A DNA stretch of 64,000 nt from Pontibacter pamirensis (GCF_010015475.1 NZ_SSNI01000012.1:1-64000), one strand, 5' to 3'; numbered from the stretch's first letter, positions 1 to 8,722 are shown. The notes: generated by a model not told the origin, from the sequence alone. Program-made: numbers and translations.

Positions 1-82
1 TTCCCATCCCGAACAGAGAAGTTAAGCCCGGACGCGCCGATGGTACTGGGGTCACACCCGGGAGAGTAGGTGGCCGCCAACC
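1..82 (+). rRNA. rrf: 5S ribosomal RNA, 3' part
   Basis: The window opens inside a 5S rRNA. The conserved loop stretch CCCGAACAGAGAAGTTAAGC (positions 8-27), the GCCGATGGTACTG segment and the terminal GGGAGAGTAGG are all visible. The 5' third lies outside the window, so 16S and 23S genes are expected just upstream in the usual order. The exact 3' end is estimated from the closing helix, near position 80-83. An intrinsic terminator follows directly. Confidence 0.95.
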
Positions 83-92
83 CTACAAAAAG

Positions 93-128
93 ACGCCCCC
101 TGTTAGAGATAGCAGGGGGCGTTCTTGA
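93..128 (+). terminator. rRNA operon terminator
   Basis: A 10-bp perfect stem (ACGCCCCCTG at 93-102 with CAGGGGGCGT at 113-122) has a 10-nt loop and is followed by a short T-rich stretch. It begins about ten bases after the 5S 3' end, as expected for the end of an rRNA operon. Confidence 0.85.
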
Positions 129-430
129 TTTAGCCCGTTTCACAACCCTTGCTTGCCGCAGCAGGACGGGCGTGCGCTGTGCCTTGGCACCCATGCCGGG
201 CGGCAGCCGTGGGTATGTCTTGGGGCAGGATACTCAGGGTATTAGAATGGGCAGGATGTTGTTTTGTTTGTAAAGGCATAGCTTGTTTTGAACAGAGGCT
301 CGCAGGGACAAGTCTCTACCTGTCCGTACGAAGCATGTGGCAGAGCAAATTTATAAGGGAAATTTAAAACGAGAAAGATTGACTTGCTTCATACACTTAG
401 TGCTGCTTTGCTCCCTCTCAAGCCGTACCA
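129..430. other. Intergenic stretch without a gene
   Basis: About 300 bases between the rRNA terminator and the RNase D terminator. Short open frames exist on the plus strand, but they start inside the 5S/terminator region and their products have no recognisable domain, so I do not call them. No tRNA-like fold or clear promoter was seen. Confidence 0.6.
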
Positions 431-475
431 AAACAAAGAAGCCTCAGTTTTCGCTGGGGCTTCTTTGTTTTAGAT
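431..475. terminator. Bidirectional terminator after RNase D
   Basis: A 17-bp stem with one G-T pair (431-447 with 454-470) encloses a 6-nt loop. It is flanked by A-rich and T-rich tracts on both strands, and on the minus strand it sits just beyond the RNase D stop codon. Confidence 0.8.
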
Positions 476-496
476 ATAGCGTAAATGATATTTTTG

Positions 497-1672
497 CTAT
501 CTGTGTTTCATAGTAGGCTCAGGCAAAGGTATTCCCAATTCTTCTGCCGCCTCTAAGATGATATCAGTTGCGTATTGTTTCGTGCAGCGCAACTGACCTG
601 TAGCGCTATACTCAGTGATAAGACTTTGCGTAATTATTAGCCTTGAAGCAAATTCACCATACTTTGACATGATGTGCTTTTGTACAATTGCTAGCTCCTC
701 TTTGCGCTTCTCTGTCTCCGGCGTACGGGGAGGGCGTTGCCAGCGGTTGTTCGGGTAATCATGACTGATGTTTTCTGCCTTAGCTTTACTTTTAGCTTGA
801 CCTAAGGCCTCCTCTAATAGCTTTTCATTGCGAGACTTCTTAAGGGCGCCATGTATGCCTTTGGTGTGATTTAACCACTCGTGCACATCAGTATTAGGGT
901 TAGTAGCAAGTTCCACAAGCCCTTCATTCGAAATGACATATGATGAAGGCTTGTTAAGCTGCTTCCCCATCTCATCCCTGAAAGCAAATAACTCTTTCAG
1001 GATGTACTGTTGATAATTATTAAGTCTGTAAGCATTGCGGAGTTTCATATGTGGATTTTCCGGCTCTGAATAGAGCAGAGACTCTAGCAAAAGGTTTTCC
1101 TCCTGTAGCCAATGCATACGTCCTTCTTCTTCAATCTTTGTTACCAATCTCTCTTTTACCTGGTGCAGGTAAATTACATCAATAGCTGCATAAATTAGTT
1201 GAGCTTCCGTAAGCGGGCGCTTGTTCCAGTTACTGGACTGCTGCGACTTATCTACTTCCTGACTAAACTCCTCCTTCATAACCGTCGCCAGCGACGACCG
1301 CTCATAGTTCAAAATTTTGGCGGCTACGTCAGTGTCCATTACGCCGCGGATGTTGCAGCCTAATTTATCAAGCAGTAGGATGTCGTTGTTGGCGTGGTGA
1401 ATGATCTTTGTATACTGCTCATCCTCTAAAAGCTCAAAAAGCGGCTGCAGGCTGGCTATAGTAAAAGGGTCAACGATATAGCAGGTACCGTTTCCATCTG
1501 ATATTTGCACAAGACACAGGTTGAAACCATAAGTAAAGCGGTTTTGGTCAAACTCGAGGTCCAGGGCTAGCTCCTTGTGTTGTCGCAGATTCTTAATTGC
1601 TGCAAGCAGTTCAGCATCTGTTTCTATCAGCCTTATAGTTACGCCATCATGTGTTAGCGTTTTATTTTCCAT
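497..1672 (-). CDS. rnd: Ribonuclease D (3'-5' exonuclease with HRDC domain)
   Basis: A 391-aa DEDDy-type 3'-5' exoribonuclease expected to trim tRNA and other stable RNA 3' ends in the cytoplasm. Exonuclease motif I is DLEFD (D38, E40). Motif II is HHANNDILLLDKLG and motif III is YAAIDVIYLH, which carries the Tyr and last Asp of the DEDDy set. An HRDC nucleic-acid-binding domain follows at roughly residues 205-290, and the basic C-terminal tail resembles a second HRDC-like region. The frame stays open 30 codons further upstream, but that extension has no family similarity, and the ATG at 1672 gives the normal family N-terminus. The gene has its own terminator at 431-475, and a separate terminator insulates it from the lipoprotein gene upstream. 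Confidence 0.9.
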   Translation of the reverse strand: MENKTLTHDGVTIRLIETDAELLAAIKNLRQHKELALDLEFDQNRFTYGFNLCLVQISDGNGTCYIVDPFTIASLQPLFELLEDEQYTKIIHHANNDILLLDKLGCNIRGVMDTDVAAKILNYERSSLATVMKEEFSQEVDKSQQSSNWNKRPLTEAQLIYAAIDVIYLHQVKERLVTKIEEEGRMHWLQEENLLLESLLYSEPENPHMKLRNAYRLNNYQQYILKELFAFRDEMGKQLNKPSSYVISNEGLVELATNPNTDVHEWLNHTKGIHGALKKSRNEKLLEEALGQAKSKAKAENISHDYPNNRWQRPPRTPETEKRKEELAIVQKHIMSKYGEFASRLIITQSLITEYSATGQLRCTKQYATDIILEAAEELGIPLPEPTMKHR

Positions 1673-1761
1673 TCCTAAAGGTAAAAAGTTTGTGGCATAT
1701 TTGTGCTTCTGAATTCTTAATTTAGAAGATACACTTACTATTTGTTGTAGAACAAAAGGCA

Positions 1762-1794
1762 CAAAAAAAGTCTCTGCCTTTTGAGCAGAGACTT
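1762..1794 (-). terminator. Terminator of the small lipoprotein gene
   Basis: A 10-bp stem (AAGTCTCTGC, 1768-1777, with its complement at 1785-1794) has a 7-nt loop and is followed on the minus strand by a run of eight T residues. It lies 23 bp beyond the stop of the gene at 1818 and separates it from RNase D. Confidence 0.85.
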
Positions 1795-1817
1795 TCTGTA
1801 GTTAAACAAAAGCTATA

Positions 1818-2036
1818 TTATTGTACTGGCGGCTGTTCCTCTTCAATCTCATCAGCCACACCATCATTTACAGTTGTATCCTCTAACACCGTAGTGTCTT
1901 CGGTTTCCATATCCATTTCTATCTCCTCAGTAGTTTCGAAGTTTTCTGATTCAGTAGTTGTTGTATCTTCAGTTGAGCAAGCCGTAAATGCGAACATTGC
2001 AAAGGCGGCAAATGCTGATTTCCATATCTTTTTCAT
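1818..2036 (-). CDS. Small acidic Thr/Glu-rich lipoprotein
   Basis: A 72-aa product that begins MKKIWKSAFAAFAMFAFTAC. This is a short basic n-region, a hydrophobic core and a Cys at residue 20 in a lipobox-like FTAC context, so it is probably an outer-membrane or periplasm-facing lipoprotein. The mature part is almost only Thr, Glu, Asp and Val (for example TEDTTTTESE and EDTTVNDG) with no recognisable fold. The frame is open further upstream but without signal-peptide character, so the ATG at 2036 is chosen. A strong terminator follows. Similar small Thr/Asp-rich lipoproteins occur elsewhere in the window (33188-33451, 35164-35748). Function unknown. Confidence 0.75.
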   Translation of the reverse strand: MKKIWKSAFAAFAMFAFTACSTEDTTTTESENFETTEEIEMDMETEDTTVLEDTTVNDGVADEIEEEQPPVQ

Positions 2037-2280
2037 AATCGAAATATATTTTGTTTTGTACTTCTCTATACGAAAAGTGCGAAAAGGTAACGTTTCGATA
2101 TCGTAAAAGTGTACTTTTTTAAAGTTAGTGGCAGGAAAGCATAAGTAAAGGCAAAAGGAGACGGGTGTTCGCAAAGCCTTGGGTAAACAAATTTATTCTG
2201 CTGGAGAAAGTCCGAACTGTATAGCTAAAGGTCAACTAAATAGAACCTGTCTCGCTATAATAAACTTATACTTAGCTTAT

Positions 2281-2331
2281 AACCGGAGTGCCTCCTGTAC
2301 AGAGTTTGTACAGGAGGCACTCCGGTTTTTT
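2281..2331 (+). terminator. 20-bp perfect hairpin with plus-strand T-run
   Basis: Arms 2281-2300 and 2308-2327 are perfectly complementary, with a 7-nt loop. The T-tract (2326-2331) is on the plus strand. On the minus strand, where the M28 peptidase gene ends at 2345, only two T residues follow the stem. It may still end or protect the peptidase mRNA, but its best-formed direction points to an unseen plus-strand transcript. Confidence 0.7.
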
Positions 2332-2344
2332 ATTGATGTAATAG

Positions 2345-4087
2345 TTACAACGCTCTGGTGCTGTCTGTAGACGCTGCCAGTGAGGCTTCACGCTTTGCTT
2401 TGAATTCGGTGCCAGGTTTCCATTCCGGCAGCCTCTCAGTATTGGCCACCCTATACCCAACGCGTAGGAAGAGTTGGAGGTCTTCTACAGCACCTTCCAG
2501 GTTCCAGTCGTCGCGCACCTCATCTGATAGCTTGTGGTAATCGTTGGCAGTATAGTTATCGCTCCATTGCTGTACATAATCAGCTGGTTGGTTCCGTGCT
2601 ACTACTCCTGACTTTGCATACAAAGCCGGCACGCCCTGCTTCGCAAATTCGAAGTGGTCTGAGCGGTAGAAAGAGCCTTTCTCTGGTGAGGCCTCCGGTA
2701 CAATCCGGCGGTTCTGTGTAGCGGCTTCCGCTGCAAGTACGTCTTCAAGAGTAGAGTTGCCATAACCGATAACCACCACATCCTCGGTAGGGCCATAAGC
2801 GTTCAGCACATCCATGTTGATGTTAGCTATCGTTTTGTTCAGCGGGTAAAGCGGGTTCTCAGCATAGTACTTAGAACCAAGAAGCCCTTTCTCTTCCGCA
2901 GTAACTGCCAGGAAAAGGATAGAGCGCTTCGGCTTGGTTGGCATAGCAGCATAAGCCTCTGCCAGTTCCAGCAGGCCTGCAGTACCCGTTGCGTTGTCTA
3001 AGGCACCATTGTAGATCTGGTCGCCCTGTAACGTTTCGTCCTTACCGAGGTGGTCCCAGTGAGCAGAGTATACCACATATTCATCCTTCATCTCCGGATC
3101 AGAGCCTTCCAATTTAGCAACCACGTTCTGAGACTGAATTTCACGCAGCTTGTTCTGTATGCTGAAACTGGCGGTGGCATTCAGCGGCACCGGCTTGAAA
3201 TCTTTCTGACGGGCTGCCTGCTTCAGTTGCTCCAAGTCTTTGCCAGCCGCCGAAAAGAGTTGTTGGGCTTTATCATTTGTAATCCAGGCTTCCACGGCAG
3301 CGAGGTCCATGTTTTTGTTCGCCTTTTGTATATCAAAGTTCTCACGGCTCCAACTGCCCGATACCACCTCGTATGGATAGCCGGCAGGTCCCGTTTCGTG
3401 GATTATAACAGCGGCAGCAGCACCTTTCTCTGCGGCAATCTCATACTTATAGGTCCAGCGGCCATAGTAGGTCATAGCCTTGCCGCCAAACATGGCCGAG
3501 TCCAGTTCACTTGCATTAGCGGCACTTGGTATAGGCGGGTCGTTGATGAGCATCACAATTGTCTTGCCTTCTACATCCAGGCCCTTATAATCATCCCAGC
3601 CATACTCTGGAGCCACAATGCCATACCCTACAAACACCATTTCTGAATTATCGATGTCGATGTTGGGCACAAAGCGGCGGGAAACGGCTACATAATCTGA
3701 AGGAAAGTTGAGCGGAATGGTTTTGCCTCCGGCCTGGAAAGATGCCTTAGGCTGGGCCGTAAAACCGACCATCGGCACTTTCTGCACATAAGTGCCATCA
3801 GGGTTACCAGGCTGTAGCCCTATCTGTTTGAATTGGCGGGTGAGGTAATTCACAGTAGAGTCTTCGCCTACAGTGCCCGGGCCACGTCCTTCAAAAGCGT
3901 CGGAAGCCAGCACAGTGGTATGTTTTAGAACATCGGCAGCATTAATGGTTTGCAGGGCGGGCTGCAGGTTGGTGCTATCTGCGGCAGCAGCAGCAGCTTC
4001 GTCTGTTTCACTTACTTGTCGGGAGCTCTCATTGCATCCCAATGCTAACAACCCCATCAGGCCGAGCAGCGGAAAATGTTTCTTCAT
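2345..4087 (-). CDS. M28 family zinc metallopeptidase lipoprotein with PA domain
   Basis: A 580-aa exported aminopeptidase-like enzyme. Residues 1-18 form a lipoprotein signal ending LALGC (C18), followed by an Ala-rich linker. A protease-associated (PA) insert occupies roughly residues 105-300. The M28 catalytic domain has the full set of expected metal and catalytic residues: H343 in SAHWDHLG, D364 in GALDNATG, E398/E399 in AVTAEEKG, D426 in NINMDVL and H478 in YRSDHFEF. In this family two zinc ions are bound and N-terminal residues are removed from peptides. The likely location is the periplasm or outer membrane, in nutrient peptide use. It is a stand-alone gene, divergent from nothing obvious. 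Substrate specificity cannot be read from sequence. Confidence 0.93.
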   Translation of the reverse strand: MKKHFPLLGLMGLLALGCNESSRQVSETDEAAAAAADSTNLQPALQTINAADVLKHTTVLASDAFEGRGPGTVGEDSTVNYLTRQFKQIGLQPGNPDGTYVQKVPMVGFTAQPKASFQAGGKTIPLNFPSDYVAVSRRFVPNIDIDNSEMVFVGYGIVAPEYGWDDYKGLDVEGKTIVMLINDPPIPSAANASELDSAMFGGKAMTYYGRWTYKYEIAAEKGAAAAVIIHETGPAGYPYEVVSGSWSRENFDIQKANKNMDLAAVEAWITNDKAQQLFSAAGKDLEQLKQAARQKDFKPVPLNATASFSIQNKLREIQSQNVVAKLEGSDPEMKDEYVVYSAHWDHLGKDETLQGDQIYNGALDNATGTAGLLELAEAYAAMPTKPKRSILFLAVTAEEKGLLGSKYYAENPLYPLNKTIANINMDVLNAYGPTEDVVVIGYGNSTLEDVLAAEAATQNRRIVPEASPEKGSFYRSDHFEFAKQGVPALYAKSGVVARNQPADYVQQWSDNYTANDYHKLSDEVRDDWNLEGAVEDLQLFLRVGYRVANTERLPEWKPGTEFKAKREASLAASTDSTRAL

Positions 4088-4154
4088 AGATGTTGGTTAA
4101 GGAAAGATTCCTCAATTTAAAGATTTTTTTGGAACTAGAGACGAGGCTTTTCTA

Positions 4155-4667
4155 TTAAGCAGCTACTTCCCAACTAAAGGGCACGCCACGGTGCAGTTGT
4201 TGAATTAAGGTAAGGCTGCCAGCCAGATCCTGTTGCAACTGGCACTCCCAGATTACAATGCGCTGCCAGCCAGCTTCCCGATACAGTTGCTGGTATCGGT
4301 TATCACGGCTTTTGTTCTTTTCAAACTTATCTTCCCAGAAATTAACGTTCGTTTTCGGTAGGGAAGGCTGGCAGTAGGGGCAGCGGTGCCAGAAGCAGCC
4401 ATGTATAAAAATGGCCAAACGGCGGCCAGGGTAGCAGACATCTGGTTTGCCCGGGGCCTTAGGCCAGTGCACGCGGTAGCCGCGCAGGCCCGCATGCCAA
4501 AGCGCGCTGCGCAGGGTAAGCTCAGGCTTCGTGTTTTTACTTTTATTGCCCCGCATATAGCGGCTTATTTTTTCCGCTGCTGTGAGGAGCGGTAGTGGGG
4601 CGGTGTACTTCTTTTTCCTGCGTTTTGCTGCCAATGTGCTGCATGCCTTTATGCAGGGGTATAACAA
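4155..4667 (-). CDS. vsr: Very short patch repair (Vsr-type) DNA mismatch endonuclease
   Basis: A 170-aa Vsr family nuclease. Known members nick next to the T of T:G mismatches that arise by deamination of 5-methylcytosine. The motif SKNTKPEL is typical of the family. The catalytic residues align in spacing with E. coli Vsr (D51, H64, H69): here they are D76 in GKPDV, H89 in FIHGC and H94 in CFWHRC. The zinc-binding Cys/His cluster HRCPYC is present. About 28 residues at the N-terminus are basic and unlike the family, so a later start is possible. There is no cytosine-5 methyltransferase gene next to it or anywhere in the window, which is unusual because vsr normally accompanies dcm-like genes. 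The downstream neighbour is the M28 peptidase; upstream lies a WYL-like gene on the same strand. Confidence 0.9.
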   Translation of the reverse strand: MLYPCIKACSTLAAKRRKKKYTAPLPLLTAAEKISRYMRGNKSKNTKPELTLRSALWHAGLRGYRVHWPKAPGKPDVCYPGRRLAIFIHGCFWHRCPYCQPSLPKTNVNFWEDKFEKNKSRDNRYQQLYREAGWQRIVIWECQLQQDLAGSLTLIQQLHRGVPFSWEVAA

Positions 4668-4700
4668 GCAGCAGGTGCAGATAGTGCCGCGAAAGGCAGG

Positions 4701-5009
4701 TCAAATGCGGTAGTAGATGCGGTTCATGGAGCTGTTGTACGGATCATAGCCGGGTCTTTTTTTGCAGAACCTGTCATCCAGCAGTTTTACGTTTTCCATG
4801 TTACTGAACAGGAAGCAACGCCAGCCCGCTGCTGTATTGGCAGCAACAGCAGGCTGGCTGTCGAGCCAGGCACAGAGGCAGTCCTGGTTGTGATGATTTA
4901 CGCCTACTAAATGAGGCTCCACTATATAATTTTCGCCGCTATAGTCGAACTGTATGAGCAACCTTGCTCCAACTGCTCTGGAAAGCTCTTCTAAAAGATA
5001 ACTATACAT
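4701..5009 (-). CDS. WYL-like domain small protein
   Basis: A 102-aa protein. It resembles the core of WYL domains: a beta-strand stretch LLIQFDYSGENYIVEPHLV (residues 17-35), then LCAWLDS, a GWRCFLFS strand and a C-terminal RPGYDPYN segment. WYL domains often bind ligands or nucleic acids in regulators, and here there is no attached helix-turn-helix. The gene lies 33 bp upstream of vsr on the same strand and may be co-transcribed. An inverted repeat, TTACATA...TATGTAA at 5118-5142, lies upstream of its start. The family assignment is moderate and the function is unknown. Confidence 0.65.
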   Translation of the reverse strand: MYSYLLEELSRAVGARLLIQFDYSGENYIVEPHLVGVNHHNQDCLCAWLDSQPAVAANTAAGWRCFLFSNMENVKLLDDRFCKKRPGYDPYNSSMNRIYYRI

Positions 5010-5816
5010 AGCGTACAGGTTTAAATACCACTAAAAGCCTTAACCTTGTTTTTGTCGCAGGCTTGCCTTTAGATAATGTTGTTTTATGTTAAATAAATCT
5101 AACTTATTATTTATGTTTTACATAGGAAACAGCGCTATGTAAAGTAACATAGGAAACAGAGAGCATTAGGAGTAGTAGGGTTAAACATAATGGCCCAGCA
5201 TGTTATTCCGGCGGATGTATGGTTGATTAAAGCCAAGAAAAGTAACACAGGCAGTTGCTTGCTGGATTTCAGTATTAGGCATGTGTGTATCCGACACGAG
5301 CGAGGCTGTTACAGGCAGCAGGTATTTTTCTCAAGGCATTCGAGCTAATTGAAGTGGCAGCCCAAAAAGAACTACAGGCGGAGGTGCTTTATATATGTCT
5401 GTTCAGCTGGCGATGCGAATCTATGCAGGTACAGTGGCTGCTCTCACAATAACCTCTCCTGAATATACTGTTGCGCTATATATTTAACGGGTACCTACTT
5501 ACTGAAGATTCTATAAACCGGTATAGGATATCACCGTTTATACTAGTTATGCTGACTTAATTTCAAAGCACCTTGAGGAGCGTCACGTGCACTTCTTTGC
5601 TGCATAGAAGTGATTACATAATCATTGAGCTAAAATATGGGAGGTTGTACAGGTTTTCTTTATCTTACGACGCGAATACTTTATAACAAACTGCCGTCAT
5701 GCCCACAGAAAAAGTAGGTGCAGTTAATGCTTGATCGATCTCAAGGTATTTGATTTATAATATTATTCGTTTAAGCGAATACGCAGTATTCGTTATTTAT
5801 ATAATACGTTTAACTT
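5010..5816. other. Long AT-rich intergenic region before sucA
   Basis: About 800 bases with no credible gene. It holds two direct copies of ACATAGGAAACAG (5120-5132 and 5148-5160). The first is part of the inverted repeat TTACATA (5118-5124)/TATGTAA (5136-5142). A 16-bp motif at 5682-5697 recurs at 21540. CGAATAC-type repeats occur near sucA. Transcription must diverge here, to the WYL-like gene on the left and sucA on the right. Confidence 0.6.
5765..5792. promoter_or_regulatory. Candidate operator upstream of sucA
   Basis: A perfect inverted repeat, CGAATAC-GCA-GTATTCG (5776-5792), is preceded by a further ATTCG half-site (5765-5769). Another CGAATAC lies at 5673-5679. The palindrome ends 24 bases before the sucA -7 element, so it overlaps or abuts the -33 region, a position suited to a repressor or activator. 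The regulator is unknown. Confidence 0.4.
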
Positions 5817-5824
5817 TACCTTTG
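5793..5824 (+). promoter_or_regulatory. Putative sucA promoter (Bacteroidota type)
   Basis: TACCTTTG at 5817-5824 fits the Bacteroidota -7 consensus TAnnTTTG. The -33 TTTG element is poor here (TTAT-like), which would suit a regulated promoter. The predicted leader is about 14 nt. Confidence 0.5.
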
Positions 5825-5844
5825 ATAAAAGGCAGTAAATAATT

Positions 5845-8613
5845 ATGGATAAATATAGCTATATCGCTAACGCGCACGGCGATTATATTGATGAGTTGTA
5901 CAAATCTTATCAACAGGACCCGGAATCGGTAGAGTTCGGGTGGCGTAAGTTTTTTGAAGGATTTGATTTCTCGAAAGCGTACGGTGAAAACGGCCATGCT
6001 GCTGAAAATGGCGCCGCCACTACTGCCCCTGCTAAAGGAGGTGTAGCTGTAGCACAAGGAGAGTCAGAAAAAGAGGTAGCGGTGCGTAACTTTATTTACG
6101 CTTACCGGAGCCGTGGCCATCTGCGCTCTAAAACCAACCCGGTGCGGGAACGCAAGGACCGCAAGGCCATGCTAGACCTGAAAGACTTTGGTTTGTCTGG
6201 AGCCGATCTGGATACTGTATTTCAGGTAGGTGAAATAATCGGAATCGGGCCTGCTAAGCTACGTGACATCGTAGCAGCGGTGCAGAAAATCTATGAAGGT
6301 GCTATTGGCTATGAATACATGTATATTCGTAACCCGGAGGTACTATCATGGATTCAGAACAAGATAGAGAACGAATCTCTGAACTTTAACCCGGGCATTG
6401 AATATAAGAAACGCATCCTGTCTAAGCTAAATGAGGCAGTAGTGTTCGAAAACTTCCTGCACACTAAGTTTCTGGGGCAAAAGCGCTTTTCACTGGAAGG
6501 TGGCGAAACAACAATACCTGCACTGGATGCCATTATCGATAAGGCTTCTGAGCTTGGAGCAAAAGAAGTAGTCATTGGTATGGCGCACCGTGGCCGCCTG
6601 AACGTGCTGGCCAACATCATGGGCAAAACCTACGAACAGATATTCTCTGAATTTGAAGGCACTGCCGTTCCTGACCTCACAATGGGCGATGGCGACGTGA
6701 AGTACCACATGGGCTTCTCTTCTGAGGTGAAAACAGCAGGAGGAAACACTATCAACCTGAAGCTGGCCCCGAATCCATCGCACTTAGAGGCGGTGAACCC
6801 AGTAGTAGAAGGTTTTGTGCGTGCAAAAATCGACTGCATGTATGAAAAAGACTCCCGCTCCATTGTGCCTATCCTGATTCACGGCGATGCTGCCGTAGCT
6901 GGGCAGGGCATTGTGTATGAGGTAACGCAGATGGCGAACCTGAGCGGTTATAAGACAGGTGGTACCATTCACTTTGTTATCAACAACCAAGTTGGTTTCA
7001 CCACCGACTTCGAAGACGCCCGCTCTTCTATCTACTCTACTGATGTTGCCAAAATAATAGATGCGCCTGTGCTTCACGTAAACGGCGATGATCCGGAGGC
7101 AGTTGTTTTTGCGGTGCGTATGGCAACAGAATACCGTCAGAAGTTCGGCAACGATATCTTCATTGATATGGTGTGCTACCGCCGCCATGGTCATAACGAG
7201 TCGGATGAGCCGAAGTTCACGCAGCCACAACTATATAACTTGATTTCAAAGCACGCAAATCCGCGTGAAAAATATAATAAAGAACTGATTAGCAACGGTT
7301 CGGTAGATGCAGAGCTTGCCACAAACATGGATAAGGAGTTCCGCCAGATGCTGCAGGACCGCCTGGACATGGTGAAGCAGAAGCCTTTGCCATACAACTA
7401 CCAGGTGCTGGAGAAAGACTGGCAGGAGCTGCGCCGTTCCACGCCGGAAGACTTTAACCAGTCACCTGAAACAGGAATATCTGCCGAGGTGATAGAAAAA
7501 GTAGGAAAAGCTCTGACCACGCTCCCACAAGGCTTTAAGCCGCTCAAGCAAATTGAGAAGCTGATAAAAGAGCGCAAAGAGATGTTCTTTGAGACAAAGC
7601 AGCTGAACTGGGCAGCCGGCGAGTTGCTGGCTTACGGCTCAGTTGTGCAGGATGGCAAAATCGTGCGTTTCAGCGGGCAGGATGTGCAGCGTGGTACGTT
7701 CTCGCATCGCCACGCCGTGTTGCATGATGCCGTAACAAGTGCGCCTTACAATAACCTGAACCATATTGACGAAGAAGGTACTGGTTCTTTCGAAATTTAC
7801 AACTCGCTGCTGTCAGAGTATGGCGTGCTGGGCTTTGAATTTGGTTACGCGATGGCAAACCCGAGTGCCCTTGTTATCTGGGAAGCACAGTTCGGTGACT
7901 TTGCCAACGGTGCCCAGGTGATGATCGACCAGTTCATTACGGCTACTGAGTCGAAATGGCAGCGTATGAACGGTTTAGTGATGTTGCTGCCGCACGGTTA
8001 CGAAGGGCAGGGACCGGAGCACTCCAATGCCCGTCCGGAACGTTTCCTGCAGCTGGCTGCCGAGAACAACATTTTCGTTACTTACATCACCACACCGGCA
8101 AACCTGTTCCACATGATGCGCCGCCAGCTGGCGCTGCCTTTCCGCAAGCCCGCTATCAACATGTCGCCTAAGTCGTTGCTGCGCCACCCACTGGTAAGCT
8201 CTCCAATAGAAGACTTTACATCAGGAGGCTTTAAAGAAATAATTGGCGATGATTACGCAGATGCCAAGTCTGTGAAGAAAGTGCTGCTTTGCTGGGGTAA
8301 AGTGTACTTCGACTTACTTGAAGAGCAGCAGAACAACAACCGTAAGGATGTTGCCCTTGTGCGTATGGAGCAGTTGGCGCCATTCCCGAAAGTACAGCTG
8401 GATGCTGAACTGGCAAAGTACCCGAAGGCCAAAATTTACTGGGTACAGGAAGAGCCGGAGAATATGGGTGCCTGGACGTACATCCTGCGCCTGATGCGCA
8501 AGCAGGTAGAAGATGTGGTTGCCCGTAAAGCAAGTGCCTCGCCAGCTACAGGTTATCTGAAAGTGCACGTAAAAGAGCAGCAAAACCTTGTGGAGCGCGC
8601 CTTTTCAATATAA
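5845..8613 (+). CDS. sucA: 2-oxoglutarate dehydrogenase E1 component
   Basis: A 922-aa thiamine-diphosphate enzyme that decarboxylates 2-oxoglutarate and transfers the succinyl group to the E2 lipoyl arm (TCA cycle, cytoplasm). The short N-terminal E2-docking segment is present (YIDELYKSYQQDPESV). Family hallmarks are GMAHRGRLNVLANI, the GDGDVKYHMGFSS loop, the ThDP/Mg site around VHVNGDDPEAV-like residues, CYRRHGHNESDEP, and the C-terminal QEEPENMGAW. Length is normal (E. coli 933 aa). sucB follows 109 bp later and lpdA after that, so all three subunits are encoded together. A TAnnTTTG promoter and palindromic repeats lie upstream. Confidence 0.97.
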   Translation: MDKYSYIANAHGDYIDELYKSYQQDPESVEFGWRKFFEGFDFSKAYGENGHAAENGAATTAPAKGGVAVAQGESEKEVAVRNFIYAYRSRGHLRSKTNPVRERKDRKAMLDLKDFGLSGADLDTVFQVGEIIGIGPAKLRDIVAAVQKIYEGAIGYEYMYIRNPEVLSWIQNKIENESLNFNPGIEYKKRILSKLNEAVVFENFLHTKFLGQKRFSLEGGETTIPALDAIIDKASELGAKEVVIGMAHRGRLNVLANIMGKTYEQIFSEFEGTAVPDLTMGDGDVKYHMGFSSEVKTAGGNTINLKLAPNPSHLEAVNPVVEGFVRAKIDCMYEKDSRSIVPILIHGDAAVAGQGIVYEVTQMANLSGYKTGGTIHFVINNQVGFTTDFEDARSSIYSTDVAKIIDAPVLHVNGDDPEAVVFAVRMATEYRQKFGNDIFIDMVCYRRHGHNESDEPKFTQPQLYNLISKHANPREKYNKELISNGSVDAELATNMDKEFRQMLQDRLDMVKQKPLPYNYQVLEKDWQELRRSTPEDFNQSPETGISAEVIEKVGKALTTLPQGFKPLKQIEKLIKERKEMFFETKQLNWAAGELLAYGSVVQDGKIVRFSGQDVQRGTFSHRHAVLHDAVTSAPYNNLNHIDEEGTGSFEIYNSLLSEYGVLGFEFGYAMANPSALVIWEAQFGDFANGAQVMIDQFITATESKWQRMNGLVMLLPHGYEGQGPEHSNARPERFLQLAAENNIFVTYITTPANLFHMMRRQLALPFRKPAINMSPKSLLRHPLVSSPIEDFTSGGFKEIIGDDYADAKSVKKVLLCWGKVYFDLLEEQQNNNRKDVALVRMEQLAPFPKVQLDAELAKYPKAKIYWVQEEPENMGAWTYILRLMRKQVEDVVARKASASPATGYLKVHVKEQQNLVERAFSI

Positions 8614-8622
8614 TTAGTGATG

Positions 8623-8674
8623 ATGCGTAATGGACTAAAACAGTTAATTTTAGCTGTTTTAGTCCATTACGCAT
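8623..8674. repeat. 21-bp perfect inverted repeat between sucA and sucB
   Basis: Arms 8623-8643 and 8654-8674 are perfectly complementary around a 10-nt loop. No T-tract follows on either strand, so it is not a canonical terminator. In the sucA-sucB transcript it would form a very stable hairpin, possibly setting E1:E2 message ratios. AT-rich near-repeats (AATTCGTAATTCATAATT) follow up to the sucB start. Confidence 0.75.
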
Positions 8675-8722
8675 GTTTCATCCGTAATTTATAATTCGTA
8701 ATTCATAATTGATTTAAAATAT

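Noticed and set aside
70..367. Short plus-strand frames after the 5S rRNA
   Set aside because: They begin within the rRNA/terminator region, overlap each other in different phases and show no domain.
2179..2290. RNase P RNA gene (GGAGAAAGTCCGAACT and AGCTTATAACCGG)
   Set aside because: Only about 110 bp and missing most conserved helices, so it cannot be called rnpB. Kept only as a weak small-RNA idea.
3050..3646. 198-aa plus-strand frame within the M28 peptidase gene
   Set aside because: Antisense to a gene with all catalytic motifs; no recognisable domain.
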